Below, one piece after another: positions 46,808-57,272 of a DNA stretch of 64,000 nucleotides (positions are counted from its first letter, which is position 1; every line of letters starts with the position of its first letter). Under the pieces are notes generated by a model. It did no database searches and was not told the origin of the DNA. It saw only the letters and a program-made list of their open reading frames with translations. The stretch lies in NCBI GenBank assembly GCA_029215795.1, contig JARDYH010000003.1, forward strand, positions 89,188,609 through 89,252,608. Direction: 5' to 3'. This stretch comes from Anniella stebbinsi (Eukaryota; Chordata; Lepidosauria; Squamata; Anniellidae). Position numbers and translations under genes: made by a program.

Positions 46808-46873
46808 ACAATGCAATCCTAAGCATGTTTACTCAGAAGACTACACTTCTCCAAGTTTAGGATTGCAGCCTCA
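46808..46873. mobile_element. MITE family G, short copy
   Basis: TGCAATCCTAAGCATGTTTAC and AAGTTTAGGATTGCAGCC are inverted ends around CTCAGAAGACTACACTTCTC. Confidence 0.6.
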
Positions 46874-46971
46874 AGTACAGATCTAAACCCTTTCTGTTTT
46901 ACCGTGCATTGTGTTGATTTTGTGATATGATTTTCTTTTTTATTATTAGTAGTAGTAGTGTCGTTTCAGTT

Positions 46972-47056
46972 ACTTACAGCCCAATGCTATACATGTTTAC
47001 TCAGAAGTAAGCTCATTGCATTTAACGGTGCTTATGCCCAGGTAAGTGCAGCCTTC
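46972..47056. mobile_element. MITE family G copy
   Basis: CCCAATGCTATACATGTTTAC, TCAGAAGTAAGCTCATTGCA and GCTTATGCCCAGGTAAGTGC give the usual order of the family. The right end is eroded. Confidence 0.65.
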
Positions 47057-48039
47057 ATTCTATTTGGTTATACGTCATCTTGAGCTTTTTGTCTGGATTT
47101 AATCTGGATTTAACTGGAAGATGATGCAATTAAACCAAATTTTATACATTGATTTTATAAAGAAATTGAACAAAATAAATGTGCATGTATATTTGTTTGA
47201 TATCTATCAACACGCAATTTCTAGAAGGTCAGCTGGGTAACAGTTTTAAGCAAGCAATAATGAAGCAAGCAAGACAACCTACTAGACATTTGGGTGACTG
47301 TAGCAACAGAAGAGCAAACAGCCAGTAATTAAAACAGAAAAAAGCCAGAATGGATTGACTGACAGAAAAGCTTATCCCATTGATTCCTCTGGTGTTACTT
47401 TCTATCCCATTTATTACTTTTGGGTTGGTTACCCCCCCCCCTTTTTTTTTTCTTTACAAGCCCAAGGACTCACACAGATATTCCATTTAACAAGTGGTTT
47501 GGGTTGTCATCTGTATGGGCTGCTACATGCGTTTGGCAGTTTGTGTTTTTAAAACTTGCCTGAATTTTGCAATCACAGCTAAAACTTTACATGCCCTGGA
47601 AAATACAAGTGCAGAAAGACATTCAAATGGAAAGCATACTTCCTAGCCTCATGCTTTATTCTCACCAAACCCGGGTAGTGCCAACAGAGCCCAGGCCCTC
47701 TTACGTGAATACAGGCAACTGACCCCTAGAATGGCTCAGAGGGTCATCAGTCTACTGGCATATACACAGAGCCAATCACCAATTACACAGTTTGGTTTTA
47801 TTAATGGGTAGGTGACAAAGATCAGCAGCCATGTTGGTCTTTCAGTAGATATAGCACACATGAATGCAGACTCAAAAGGATCCAGACTACAGATTCCATT
47901 TGCATCCTTTAGAGTGCCATGCCCAATGTGGATTAGGAACACACACACACAATGGCCACTTGGGATACGTAGGATACACCATGTATGCATCACTCTTCAG
48001 TTGCCCCAGCGTACTAGCCCTTAACAGACACATCTCGCT
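47057..48039. other. Unassigned sequence
   Basis: No gene or clear repeat seen. Confidence 0.4.
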
Positions 48040-48225
48040 TGTTCCTAGATCAGGCCGAATGGCAGCCTATAAGGAGCTGACTTACACAAAATGAGACGAG
48101 TGGTCCACCTAGCCAAATGTTCTTTACATTATCTGTGAGTGGCTTCACAGGTCTCAGAAATAACTCTTTATCATGCTTGCAGCTGGAGACCCTTTAACTG
48201 CTGATCCTAGAAACTAAACACAGGG
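48040..48225 (-). mobile_element. tRNA-derived SINE, highly diverged
   Basis: AGGAGCTGACTTACACAAAATG, GAGTGGTCCACCTAGCC, CTGTGAGTGGCTTCACAGG and GGTCTCAGAAATAACTC align loosely with the 13.7-kb SINE on its minus strand. The tRNA head is barely recognisable. Confidence 0.45.
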
Positions 48226-48348
48226 CCTCAAGACAGATATGTGGACTCCCACTCATGGCCAAGAACAATACTTTGATATACCTAGCAAATATGTATTTCT
48301 TAGCCTAAAGTAAGCAAACGGGGGCCAATCTAGATTGTGCCCCTCCTT

Positions 48349-48352
<4 letters not shown>

Positions 48353-48382
<30 letters not shown>
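48353..48382. repeat. (GA)n microsatellite
   Basis: About 15 perfect GA units. Confidence 0.95.
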
Positions 48383-48384
<2 letters not shown>

Positions 48385-49515
48385 CTAGCAGCTAACTAGA
48401 TAGATCTTCAAAGTACTTCATAGTTTGGCTCTTTGTAGACTTTCAAGGCAAGCACTCCTTCCTTTCTGAAAATCTAAGAGCCTTTATATTTAACATTTAG
48501 CAGTCAAAATTTAAGCACTTGTTCGTCATGTTACTTCAGATGTGCTGGGTTTCCTCCATGGATAGCACTTCACACAAGAAAAAAAAGCATATAAACCTCA
48601 CTTACATTGCCGCATGTGTCACACACACATTGTATTTTATTTTATCCTGCAAGCAAAAGGCAGCTAACATCCGTTTTGAATCCTACATATGAGTCCATGT
48701 CCCTCATAGTCTTGCAAGAACAACAGACCACCCAAATGGGCCCAGGAAGAAAATGATTAAGAAGAACTGAGCGGAAGGTGTGGGAATGGCGACGAGAAGA
48801 GAGACTAGTCTTCAAAGTTTGATCGCAACAACAAAAACCCACAGCCCAACAAGGAATTCCCCCTCTCCTGAACACAGGGGAGGGGGCAACAAAAAGGTAC
48901 CTCCCAGCTTAGCGAGGGGCAGGTATTTAGGTGGTGATTCTCTTCATGTTGCGATGGGGGGGGGAGGTTTTCAGTAACAGGGCAGTTTGTGTTAAGTGTT
49001 AACATGCTGTAGAAGGGGCATTGTATGTAACACATATATTGTGGGGAAGCCGCTGCCAATCATGGCTTCCCAGCGTATGGGCATGCAGTGAAGCCTATAG
49101 GTAGGCACGCTGCCATTTGCAAGTACTTTCCAACATGGATGTGCTACCATACAGGAAGTTCATGACATTAGACGTGGTCCTGCTAGTGCCCCGAAATGTG
49201 GCTACACCCATCTTCTGAAGGCATTTACATTAATAGACTGGGATGCAGTGAACACACATAATTAATACATCCAGGCCAGAAGTACATTTAAACTTCCAAA
49301 AGTCAACGAACAGTGCACATTTTAACCTAAATAATCAAGTATGTTTAATAAACATTGGTAAGATGAGATCCAACACAAACATGAACATTAGCACTGCAGG
49401 CAAGGCAAGTTAGGATGATGAAGCCATAATTTTATGTCTTGCTTATGGGTGTGAAAGGAAAGAAGACAATGTTCTACAATAACATTTGCCTAGGAATGTT
49501 TATCTGTTTTCTTAC

Positions 49516-49657
49516 CATTGAATGTTAAGAACACCCTGGCCTGAGGCTGCGAAGATCCTTTTACGCGGCACGAGCACATAAACACCCCAATCAACACTTG
49601 GAGACTTAGAAATGTCATTATCTTCAGATGCAAAACTTAATATCCCAGATATGAAAT
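49516..49657 (-). CDS. Putative internal protein-coding exon of an unidentified gene
   Basis: Read on the minus strand, a 142-nt block is preceded by a strong acceptor (CTCTCTCTTTTTTCCTGTTTTGTTTAG, 49,658-49,684) and followed by donor ATG|GTAAGA. Only one frame is open: it starts with two bases of a split codon and ends with two (phase 1 in, phase 2 out). It includes FISGILSFASEDND and DWGVYVLVPRKR. Several CpGs are kept in codons despite CpG-poor surroundings. I do not recognise the family. No neighbouring exons were identified, though a CpG-island-like region lies upstream at 55.4-56.5 kb in the same sense. A pseudogene or cryptic exon cannot be excluded. Confidence 0.6.
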
Positions 49658-50281
49658 CTAAACAAAACAGGAAAAAAGAGAGAGAGGTCATTGTACATTT
49701 TTTACACTTTTCAATAGTATAACAAGTCAATAACAGAGCAAGCACATTCCCAGTCAACAGCATTGTGAAACTCATTGGAAAGGATGGCTTGCACAATTCT
49801 TTTCTAAAAGAAGGAAATTCTGGCAGGACCAGCAGTAAGAACCTGCTGCTGGAAGTGAAGTGTCAACTGAGTAATGCCTGCAATAAGGATTAGTCTCAGT
49901 TCTTTTTTTCTATAAGGATGAATCCCACCTGCTGGAAAAATAATTATGTTAAATGTCAAGGCAGAGCAAAGCAAGGGCAAGAGATAAAGTTTCATGAATT
50001 AAAACGTCTTGATATTTTTAGACCTCTGTCTTTACTGTCCTCGTCTTTAAAATATAAAAGGGCCCGCTCTGTTTGAAGTGCCCACAATGGTCACTTTGGG
50101 ATTTAGCCTTGTATCAAATGGAGAACAGAAAAATGTCTTCGGGCAGCTCTGGAGAGCCAGAGCAATGAGAGAAAAGGGCTTCCCAACGGAACAGCAGAAC
50201 CTCTCTCACTTGGCATAGGGCATCCAAGAGGGCTGGAAACAACGTAAGATTTGTCATGCCACTTTTTACAGATTAAGGGCT

Positions 50282-50323
50282 CCCTCTGAGGGTGCCTTGC
50301 CCCAAATCCTGGAACTGGCTCTG
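50282..50323 (-). repeat. Short fragment of repeat D
   Basis: The reverse complement contains CAGAGCCAGTTCCAGGATTT and GGGGCAAGGCACCC, matching the left end of the copies at 19,550 and 31,845. Confidence 0.5.
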
Positions 50324-50599
50324 TAAGTATGCACTCCTATGCAGCCAAAGATTGTGTCATTAACATAAATGGAGATGCAACTAACTTTTAGTTCTTATAC
50401 ATAATGTTCATCATGCAACCCAGAGAGTTTGGGCTTGTCTCTGGAGCAATCAGCCATCCATTGTGGCTTTGGCAAAATCATAAACGTTTGAAAAGCTAGT
50501 CCTTACCTAAGGACTGAATAATACTTCTCCATACATAACCATGGTCTCAAATCAAGCAAATAGCAGAACCACTGATCAAAGGAAAATGACAAGTATTTC

Positions 50600-50740
50600 T
50601 TTTTTTTTTTAGATAGTAATAACTTTTAACATGGTGTTTTATTCTTTTATCCTGTTTTGTATCTTTTATTGTTCATCACTCTGGAATCTTTCTAGATGTG
50701 GACCGGTATAAAAATGTTGCAAATATGAAAGTATTATGAT
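50600..50740 (+). mobile_element. LINE 3' end
   Basis: TTTTTTAGATAGTAATAACTTT, then a T-rich UTR, TCACTCTGGAATCTTTCTAG, ATGTGGACCGGTATAAAAAT and GTTGCAAATATGAAAG. Same pattern as the 13.4-kb LINE tail. Confidence 0.5.
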
Positions 50741-52757
50741 AGTTCATAATGCATGGTTGTGAGAAAATGTTAAAATTAAGTAAAACTATATATTTTATTG
50801 ATCTAATGTCTATGTTGTGGTTCATATGAATTCAGTGATCATACACAGTGACATGAAGTTGTAGAATCTCAGAAATTTTCTAGTCCATATGGAAAATGGC
50901 TTAAGAGATGCTGAACAAAGTACATGAGGATAATCAGGTAGTACAGACAATGTCCAGTCAGTGGGATAGAGGCGCCTTACTAAATACATTGATGTGGAGA
51001 TATATGAAGTGTACATGGAGGTTATGCTTATTATTTGGGCACAAAGCCCTGCTCAGACTCTGAACTGGCTTTGTGATGTCAGCATGTAACCAAATTCAAT
51101 GGGCTGCATTACATCATAGGGCCAGGCTGTTGTCAGGCTAGGTAGATACACAATCCCATAGGATCACTTAGCTCAGAAGAAGCTGCCCAGGTCTAAGCAA
51201 CAACAACATGTGGTGCTAAAGCAGTTGTTGGTAGGGCAGGGATGAAGATCCACTGAACAGCGAGAAAAGGAGATGAACAAGGTGACTATTCAAGGGACAT
51301 TATTGTCCCCAGAAAAATGATAATTTTATACCAAAAATGTTAGCATGTGAAAACTGGGCACGACCCTACTCAATTTGAGAAAGAGTTCTACACAACTTAC
51401 AATGCCTGGGACATAACATGAGAATTAGAAAGGGGTAAAAACAGCTCTGAAGAATCTGACCAAGGGTCTATCAAGTAAAGTTCCATATCCTGTTTCTCAC
51501 GGTGGGCCAACCAATGTCTCCTGGAAGCCTACATGCTGGGTGTGCAGAGCTCCTATTTGTTTCAAGTGCAGCTTGAGCAGGAGTACTTACAGAATAACCA
51601 CAGAATTTAAACTGGCTTCCAATCGAAGGTTTTTCACTCACAAATGCAATTTACAATTAAAAAGTTATAATGTCTTTTGAGTAAACATGTCATCCCATCT
51701 TCTGAATACACAAGAACATGTAATGTGAAAGTGGCAGTCGATCTCCCCAACAGATTGCTAAAAACCAAGAATTATTCTTTTAAAATGAACGCAATATGGG
51801 AATCAATCCTTTTAATTTTGAAGTCAGTGGTCTTTGAGCAGGAACCGCTTCTGGAGCAAGTCCATGGGTTTCAGGAGTGTTTGTTGCTCAGAAGCTCAGC
51901 CACACTGGCATTTGTACATATATTTTGTTGGCTTCACTCTAGGCATCTCATCTTTTGTTCTCCAGGCTATCCCTCCTGTTCTAGGAGCCTCCATCTGATT
52001 GTCCCACAGAAGTCTGTCTTTTCTCATGATTAAGCAGGCAGCCCAAACTCACCCAAAAAATCAGGAACCTTAAGTAGCCTATTCATCTCCTAGAGCCAAG
52101 CTGTTGAATCCTTTGTTTTGCCCCATCCTGCGTATGCCCAAAGCTGTTGTCCTCTTTGTGCTTCTGAACTCTGTAATTGACCTTGAAGCCAGTCTCCCTT
52201 TGAACGTTTTCTTAGAGAAGATCTTTCACAGAACTCAACATACTTGGATGACGGAAGCTCTGCTGAGTTGACTCTAAGATCCTCCCAGGATACATGCAGC
52301 ACCCTTTTTATGCATCACTCAGAATTCAGGAAGCCCATGCTGGACAGCCTCACAGTGTGCGTAAGGGATGCAACTAGTATGGATAGTTGGCCTTAAGCTC
52401 AGTGGTTTACCCTTCCTGTAGCCATGCTGAGTGAGTCAGGCTGAGGGTTTCAGTGAGATCCCATGCCAGACACATTCAGCTCTTAACGAGCTTCCCTCCC
52501 TTGCTTCAGTCCCTGTGCATCTCTCTGCATTGGTTACTTTCCTTGGGCGAGTCAACTTGTTTTATTGCCCTCCATTTTCAAATTCTGATTTTGTGGTTTG
52601 TTTTGTTTTGTTTTGGCACGTTGCAGGGCTCAGAGGTTCCTAATAATATTCGGCCTCCATCATCAGCTACGCCAGCCTTGGTCTCTGTGTGACTGAAGCA
52701 ATACTGGTCTTCACTCCTATGCAGTCAAGAGACCTCAGTCAGCGGTTAAGTACATAT
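50741..52757. other. Unassigned sequence
   Basis: No gene or recognised repeat. The plus frame at 51,677-52,033 (118 codons) has no splice or domain support. Confidence 0.35.
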
Positions 52758-52765
52758 CCATAAGC

Positions 52766-52892
52766 CAGGGGCGGACCACTTGTAGTTCTCAAACTGCAAC
52801 TCCCATAAGCCCTCATCATTGGCTATGCTGGCTACAGCTGATGGAGTTGCCATCCAACAACACCTTAGAGGGCCACAAATTGCCCACCCCTG
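52766..52892. mobile_element. Short hAT MITE with near-perfect 8-bp target duplication
   Basis: Ends CAGGGGCGGACCACTTGTAG and CAAATTGCCCACCCCTG. Flanks CCATAAGC (52,758-52,765) and CCATAAAC (52,893-52,900) differ at one base. The internal AACTGCAACTCCCATAAGCC and GGAGTTGCCATCCAACAACA form inverted arms. The CAGGG-type end plus 8-bp duplication indicate hAT. Confidence 0.8.
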
Positions 52893-53492
52893 CCATAAAC
52901 CCTTAGAAACCCAGATTACCATTGCTCATCGTGGGCTTCCAAGCAGGAAGTGAAGTCTGCTGTGTCCCTTTTCCTCTGAGAATGGTAAATGCACCCACCC
53001 TCTTGACTTTGTTTCCTCCTATTATCTTTCTAAATCTATCTATTCTACCCTTCACGTGGCCCTTGCCACTGAAACTTGAGATACCCCATTGCATTTAGGC
53101 TCTGAACACCACCCCACCATTTCTTTATCATACTCTCCACTCTTGATTTGGCAAGCCCACCTCCATCTCTTCTGGTTTTATCACTCTTGTTTGGAATCAT
53201 TAGGGAGTAGTCTGCAGGTCTAATGCAGGGGGTGGAAAGGGTATACTAACTAATGTTTTCCTTCGGGTAAACATTTATGGTTCAATCAAACTTTTGTGCT
53301 TTAATCTGATTCCTGACACCCTTCTCAGAGGGAAGGTTAATTCAATTCAGCCCGCCTCAGCAGCTCTGGCTTACTACTACTCTAGCTGATGGATATCTAA
53401 CTACAGGGTATCTTCTACTGCTGACACTCCCAATATTTCCTTATCGGTCAAGTTTGCATAATCACGTGAATGAGGACACATATTGACATATT

Positions 53493-53720
53493 GGCTGAAT
53501 TCGGATGACACAATAAGCAACTGAGGGGGGGGGGAAACAATCGTCAGTTGTATTGACTATCGTGTCGTCTGAATGCTGCCATAGTCAACTCAGCGCTGAT
53601 CCTAATCCACACCACAGTTGATTATTTATTACCATGTTGTGTGGGGAGTACCCCCTAGATGAACAACTGTAACGTTGATTATTATCCCACCATTGACTAT
53701 CATGTTGTCCGAATTCAGCC
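53493..53720. mobile_element. MITE family C copy 3 with ATT target duplication
   Basis: A 228-bp copy with ends GGCTGAATTCGGATGACAC and ATGTTGTCCGAATTCAGCC. Flanked by ATT at 53,490-53,492 and 53,721-53,723. It shares the internal core of copies 1 and 2. Confidence 0.87.
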
Positions 53721-53723
53721 ATT

Positions 53724-55097
53724 GTTTCAGAGTAAGTGCCCTAAGGTGCATACCTTTTGTTACATGGCATGATCTCCTTTTCTCAGCACAACAGCAGCAT
53801 CTGTGAGTTCATACACAGGAGCTGAGAACACTCAGCACCTGCCCCTTAGCACTGTGAATATTAAACTCCCTAGAGCAGTGACATCAAGCCAAAAGCTTCT
53901 TATCCTCCTATTACATCCTCCACAATGCACTCAGCTATATTCTGCTGAGGCAAACTCAAGGAGATATTTCCCCCTCTCTGTGCACATTCACATACAGTGC
54001 CTGGCTGTTGCCTGGCTGAACGTGGCCGTGAGATTATGAGCCTTTCACGTTACTCCCGAATTCATTTATTATCGCTAAGCATGCAATTAAGTGCACCCCG
54101 GTCTGACTCCAGTATTGGATGCAGTCAAAAGAGTTGTTGGCTACCCTGTAGGAAATGAGTTGTTGTTGTTGTTGTTATTTTTCCAAGCAGGTGTTAGCTT
54201 CCTTTTCAGGGCAATGGGATCCAATTTAGTGACATCAAAGTGACCTGAAGAAATTAATCTTGCCACAAACATTTCCAACAGCAGTAAATGGCAGAGCCGC
54301 CCATTGCTGACACACCAATTCAAGTAATTTAATTCAGGGTTACACTATTACCTTGCATGTGTATACATACTCAAAGTAACCCTGTTAATTTCCTATATGA
54401 TAAGACCTGGGATAAAGAAAAGCATCCATCTGGGGAAGATCAACTTAGCAACCTTACTTTCAACAAATGTAGCTAGAATGCCTAAACACCTTGGACCAGA
54501 ATAAAATTGTCCACTTCCAATCTTGCCACCCTTATCAGAGGGAGGATTAATCCAATTCCACTTCTGGCTTCCTACCTCTCCACTACCTGATAGGATATCC
54601 TTCTCCGTAATCCCTTTTGCAAAGGAAGAAATGCTATTAAGTCTTACTAAAATGGGTTTGTTAGACACAAACAAATGACCAATCACTCTGGACTTGTGAG
54701 TTTAATAGAAGCAACAGGATTAGTATTCCACCGTTGCAGAACGTATTCCATCTAGTACAGGACAGAGAAGAGTGACACAGTTATGCAATGAGCATTTCAA
54801 TTATACCAGGAAAGAAATAATCGCAGTGGATGAAACCCCTTCCTGCTCTTTCCAATTTATCCCAGTTTAATCTTGGATGGGTATAATCACATTCTACTGC
54901 TTTCCATTGTTTTAATTCACTTTCAGATTTATGTTGTTATGCTAGAGTGGCAATTCCCCATGAACTCTAGTTTATTTTAAACAACAGGTAAAGATGCTAC
55001 CACCCCCCAAAAGATGTGTATGCCTGCAATATCCAGCACACTTCAAATCAAATAGGGCTCCCTTATTGAGTAAATATAGAAAGAATCGGACAGGGAG
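53724..55097. other. Unassigned sequence
   Basis: No exon or clear repeat was found. A short (TTG)n lies at about 54,158-54,176. Confidence 0.35.
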
Positions 55098-55185
55098 GGC
55101 TGCAATTCCACATGCACTTACCTTGAAATGAGCCTTACTCCACCATGGGACTTACTCCCGAGTAAACATGCACAGGATCAGGCTA
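55098..55185. mobile_element. MITE family G copy
   Basis: CTGCAATTCCACATGCACTTACC, GGGACTTACTCCCGAGTAAAC and ATGCACAGGATCAGGCT give the family order in inverted orientation. Confidence 0.6.
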
Positions 55186-55389
55186 CATGTGGCATTGGTA
55201 TACTATAACAGCATTGTGTGCCACGTGAATTAAAAGGAAATAGGAATGTTTTTTTAAAAAAAATAGTACCTTTTTTATTATTATTCTCTTTTCTTCTTGC
55301 TCGGGGGGGGGGGGGACCATATTGTTTTAATTCAAAAGGCATCATTTTGGAGCGTGCAGTCCAAGTCAAAACTTAATCTCCCCCAAAAC

Positions 55390-56530
55390 CAAGACGGTAA
55401 AATATCTGCACGCGTCTTAATAACACATGATCTCCACGGGCAACCAGGCAGCTAGCTAGACTAGCAGACTCTCGGAGAAGCAGAAAAGGCACACAGAAGA
55501 GAAAGCCCGCGGCTCCTTACACCATCAGTGGACTATGTGGAAAGGAGAAGAAGACCTGAAGCGGCGAAGCTGAGCCGGCAAGTTGCATTTGGGTGGCGCC
55601 TTCCGTGAAGAAGGCGAGAAAAAGCCACCTCGAGCTGAGCGCTTTTGCAAAGTATATAATCTCGATCTTCACCGTGAAATGCAAGGCAGGTGTCATGTGC
55701 TCAAGTCGGAATTATACCCTGCGTGGGGGAATCAATTCCACGAACAGACAATTATGTATCGATTCATTCAGATATTCAGCTGCTGTATTTACTCAGGTGA
55801 AAAAGTCAATGCGCGGTTGCATGGCTCACATCGGTTCATAGGACTGAAAGGAACTTTCGATTATACTTACCAGCCACTGAAGGGTTCGGAAATGAAGTGC
55901 TATTAAAACTTGTCTGCCTTTTGAAAGGGGGGGGGGGAATACCCAATACTCAATACTCTTTAAAAAAAAACAAAATCCCAACGCCTGAAACCACTCTCTA
56001 TTATTTCTTCTTCTTTTCCAAGTTGCGGCAAATAGATCCCCAGATTGAGCGAGGCAGAGAGCGAGCGAGCAAACCCTGGGAGCAATATCCTTTAAGGTAC
56101 CAGGAGCCTCTTTTCCCTAGCCCAGTGAATAGAGTACCGCAGACTGAATGGAAAAGTAGCTAGAAGGAGCTTTGGTCTCCAATTACACTCGGCTCCGGCA
56201 CTACAGACCCGCCCCAGGAACCGCCTTCCCGGAGAGAAGCAGTTCCACTTGGAGCCATTCGATGAGCAAACGGGCAGCTCGAGAAATCAACGCAGGCGCC
56301 ACACCTACAAGGAAGCCACGGAAGGGTCCGGCTCGAAGGGAGGGGAGAAACCCGCCTCAAAAAGTACCCACCAAATCATAACGCAAGCAGCTGAAGGCAA
56401 CGAACAAGCCCGATCCCGCGCGCGTGTTTACTCAGTTGTAAAGCCCACCGGCTTAATGGGTCTCCCTCTCTCAGGGAAGCGTGCGCGAACTTGCAAGCCG
56501 AGCTGGGGCGTCTGGACTCTGACAGCCTAT
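55390..56530. promoter_or_regulatory. CpG-island-like unique region, candidate promoter
   Basis: CpGs are frequent in 55,400-55,860 and especially 56,170-56,525 (roughly 28 by eye in 360 bp), against near absence in flanking DNA, and no repeat family is recognised. It contains a GC box (CCCGCCCC near 56,209) and a TATATAA string at about 55,652. Short frames on both strands are open but unrecognised. Position and sense would suit a promoter for a minus-strand gene that includes the 49.5-kb exon. Direction and transcription start cannot be fixed from sequence. Confidence 0.45.
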
Positions 56531-56680
56531 TTTAAAGCAGTAGTGTAGATTAGCCTATCTACACCACTGCTTTAAAACGGTTTATAACAGTTTTGAGAAC
56601 TGTTGGGGCCCAGGGCACACTCCATATACAGTTTTCAAGACGTTTTCAAAGTGTTTTATCCTGCATGTGTAGATAGGCTC
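56531..56680. mobile_element. MITE family B copy with a head-to-head partial copy
   Basis: A family B copy (56,552-56,680: AGCCTATCTACACCACTG ... GTGTAGATAGGCTC) is directly preceded by TTTAAAGCAGTAGTGTAGAT (56,531-56,550). That string is the inverted start of another copy, so the junction is a 20-bp-arm hairpin. It borders the CpG-rich region. Confidence 0.8.
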
Positions 56681-56726
56681 GATGTCACGCCCCGCCGAAG
56701 GCAAGGGGAGAGGGACTTCCTAGGAA

Positions 56727-56811
56727 GGCTGCGATCCTCTGCACATTTACTTGGGAGTAGGCCCACTGCACACAATGGGACTTACTGCTGAGTAGACTTG
56801 CAATCCTAGGG
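56727..56811. mobile_element. MITE family G copy
   Basis: CTGCGATCCTCTGCACATTTAC and AGTAGACTTGCAATCCTAG are inverted ends. Internal GGGAGTAGGCCCACTGC and AATGGGACTTACTGCTGAG form the stem. Confidence 0.7.
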
Positions 56812-57272
56812 ACACTTGAAGCCTGACCTTCTGCGGGTTGAGGCTGAAGTCAGCCCCACTGACTGCAGCCTGGGGGCTTACGTCTGAGCAGACAAGCCTG
56901 AACAAGACGTCAGGTGTGTATAGTTCCCTGAAAGTAAGTCCAACTGGTCTGATATTCTCTAGGTGGAATGGTTTGTTATCAGTTTAATAGATGGGGGGGG
57001 GGGGAACATCTACCCTCAGATGCCCCCCACCCCCGCCGTGGGCCATATATCTGCCACTGCTACCATTGAATTGCCTAAATTCGTTAGCATAGCAGCAGCA
57101 ATAAAAAATAATTAATTGATGGCTTGCTGCAGGACAAATTTAGCTTGTTAGCAAGCTAGTCTCTTTTCAGCCTCCATAACAAACCGCCAGGTTTCTTTGC
57201 CAGCAGTGCAGTGGTGAGAGACACACAAGAGTCCAGGGCAATGGGGTTGCATGTAGCCCACGTATTGCTCAC

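Noticed and set aside
49804..49995. Minus-strand frame starting MKLYLLPLLCSALTF, resembling a signal peptide
   Set aside because: The frame stops before any convincing donor, has no upstream promoter features, and the hydrophobic start is easily produced by T-rich DNA. It is near the putative exon but cannot be joined to it with visible splice sites.
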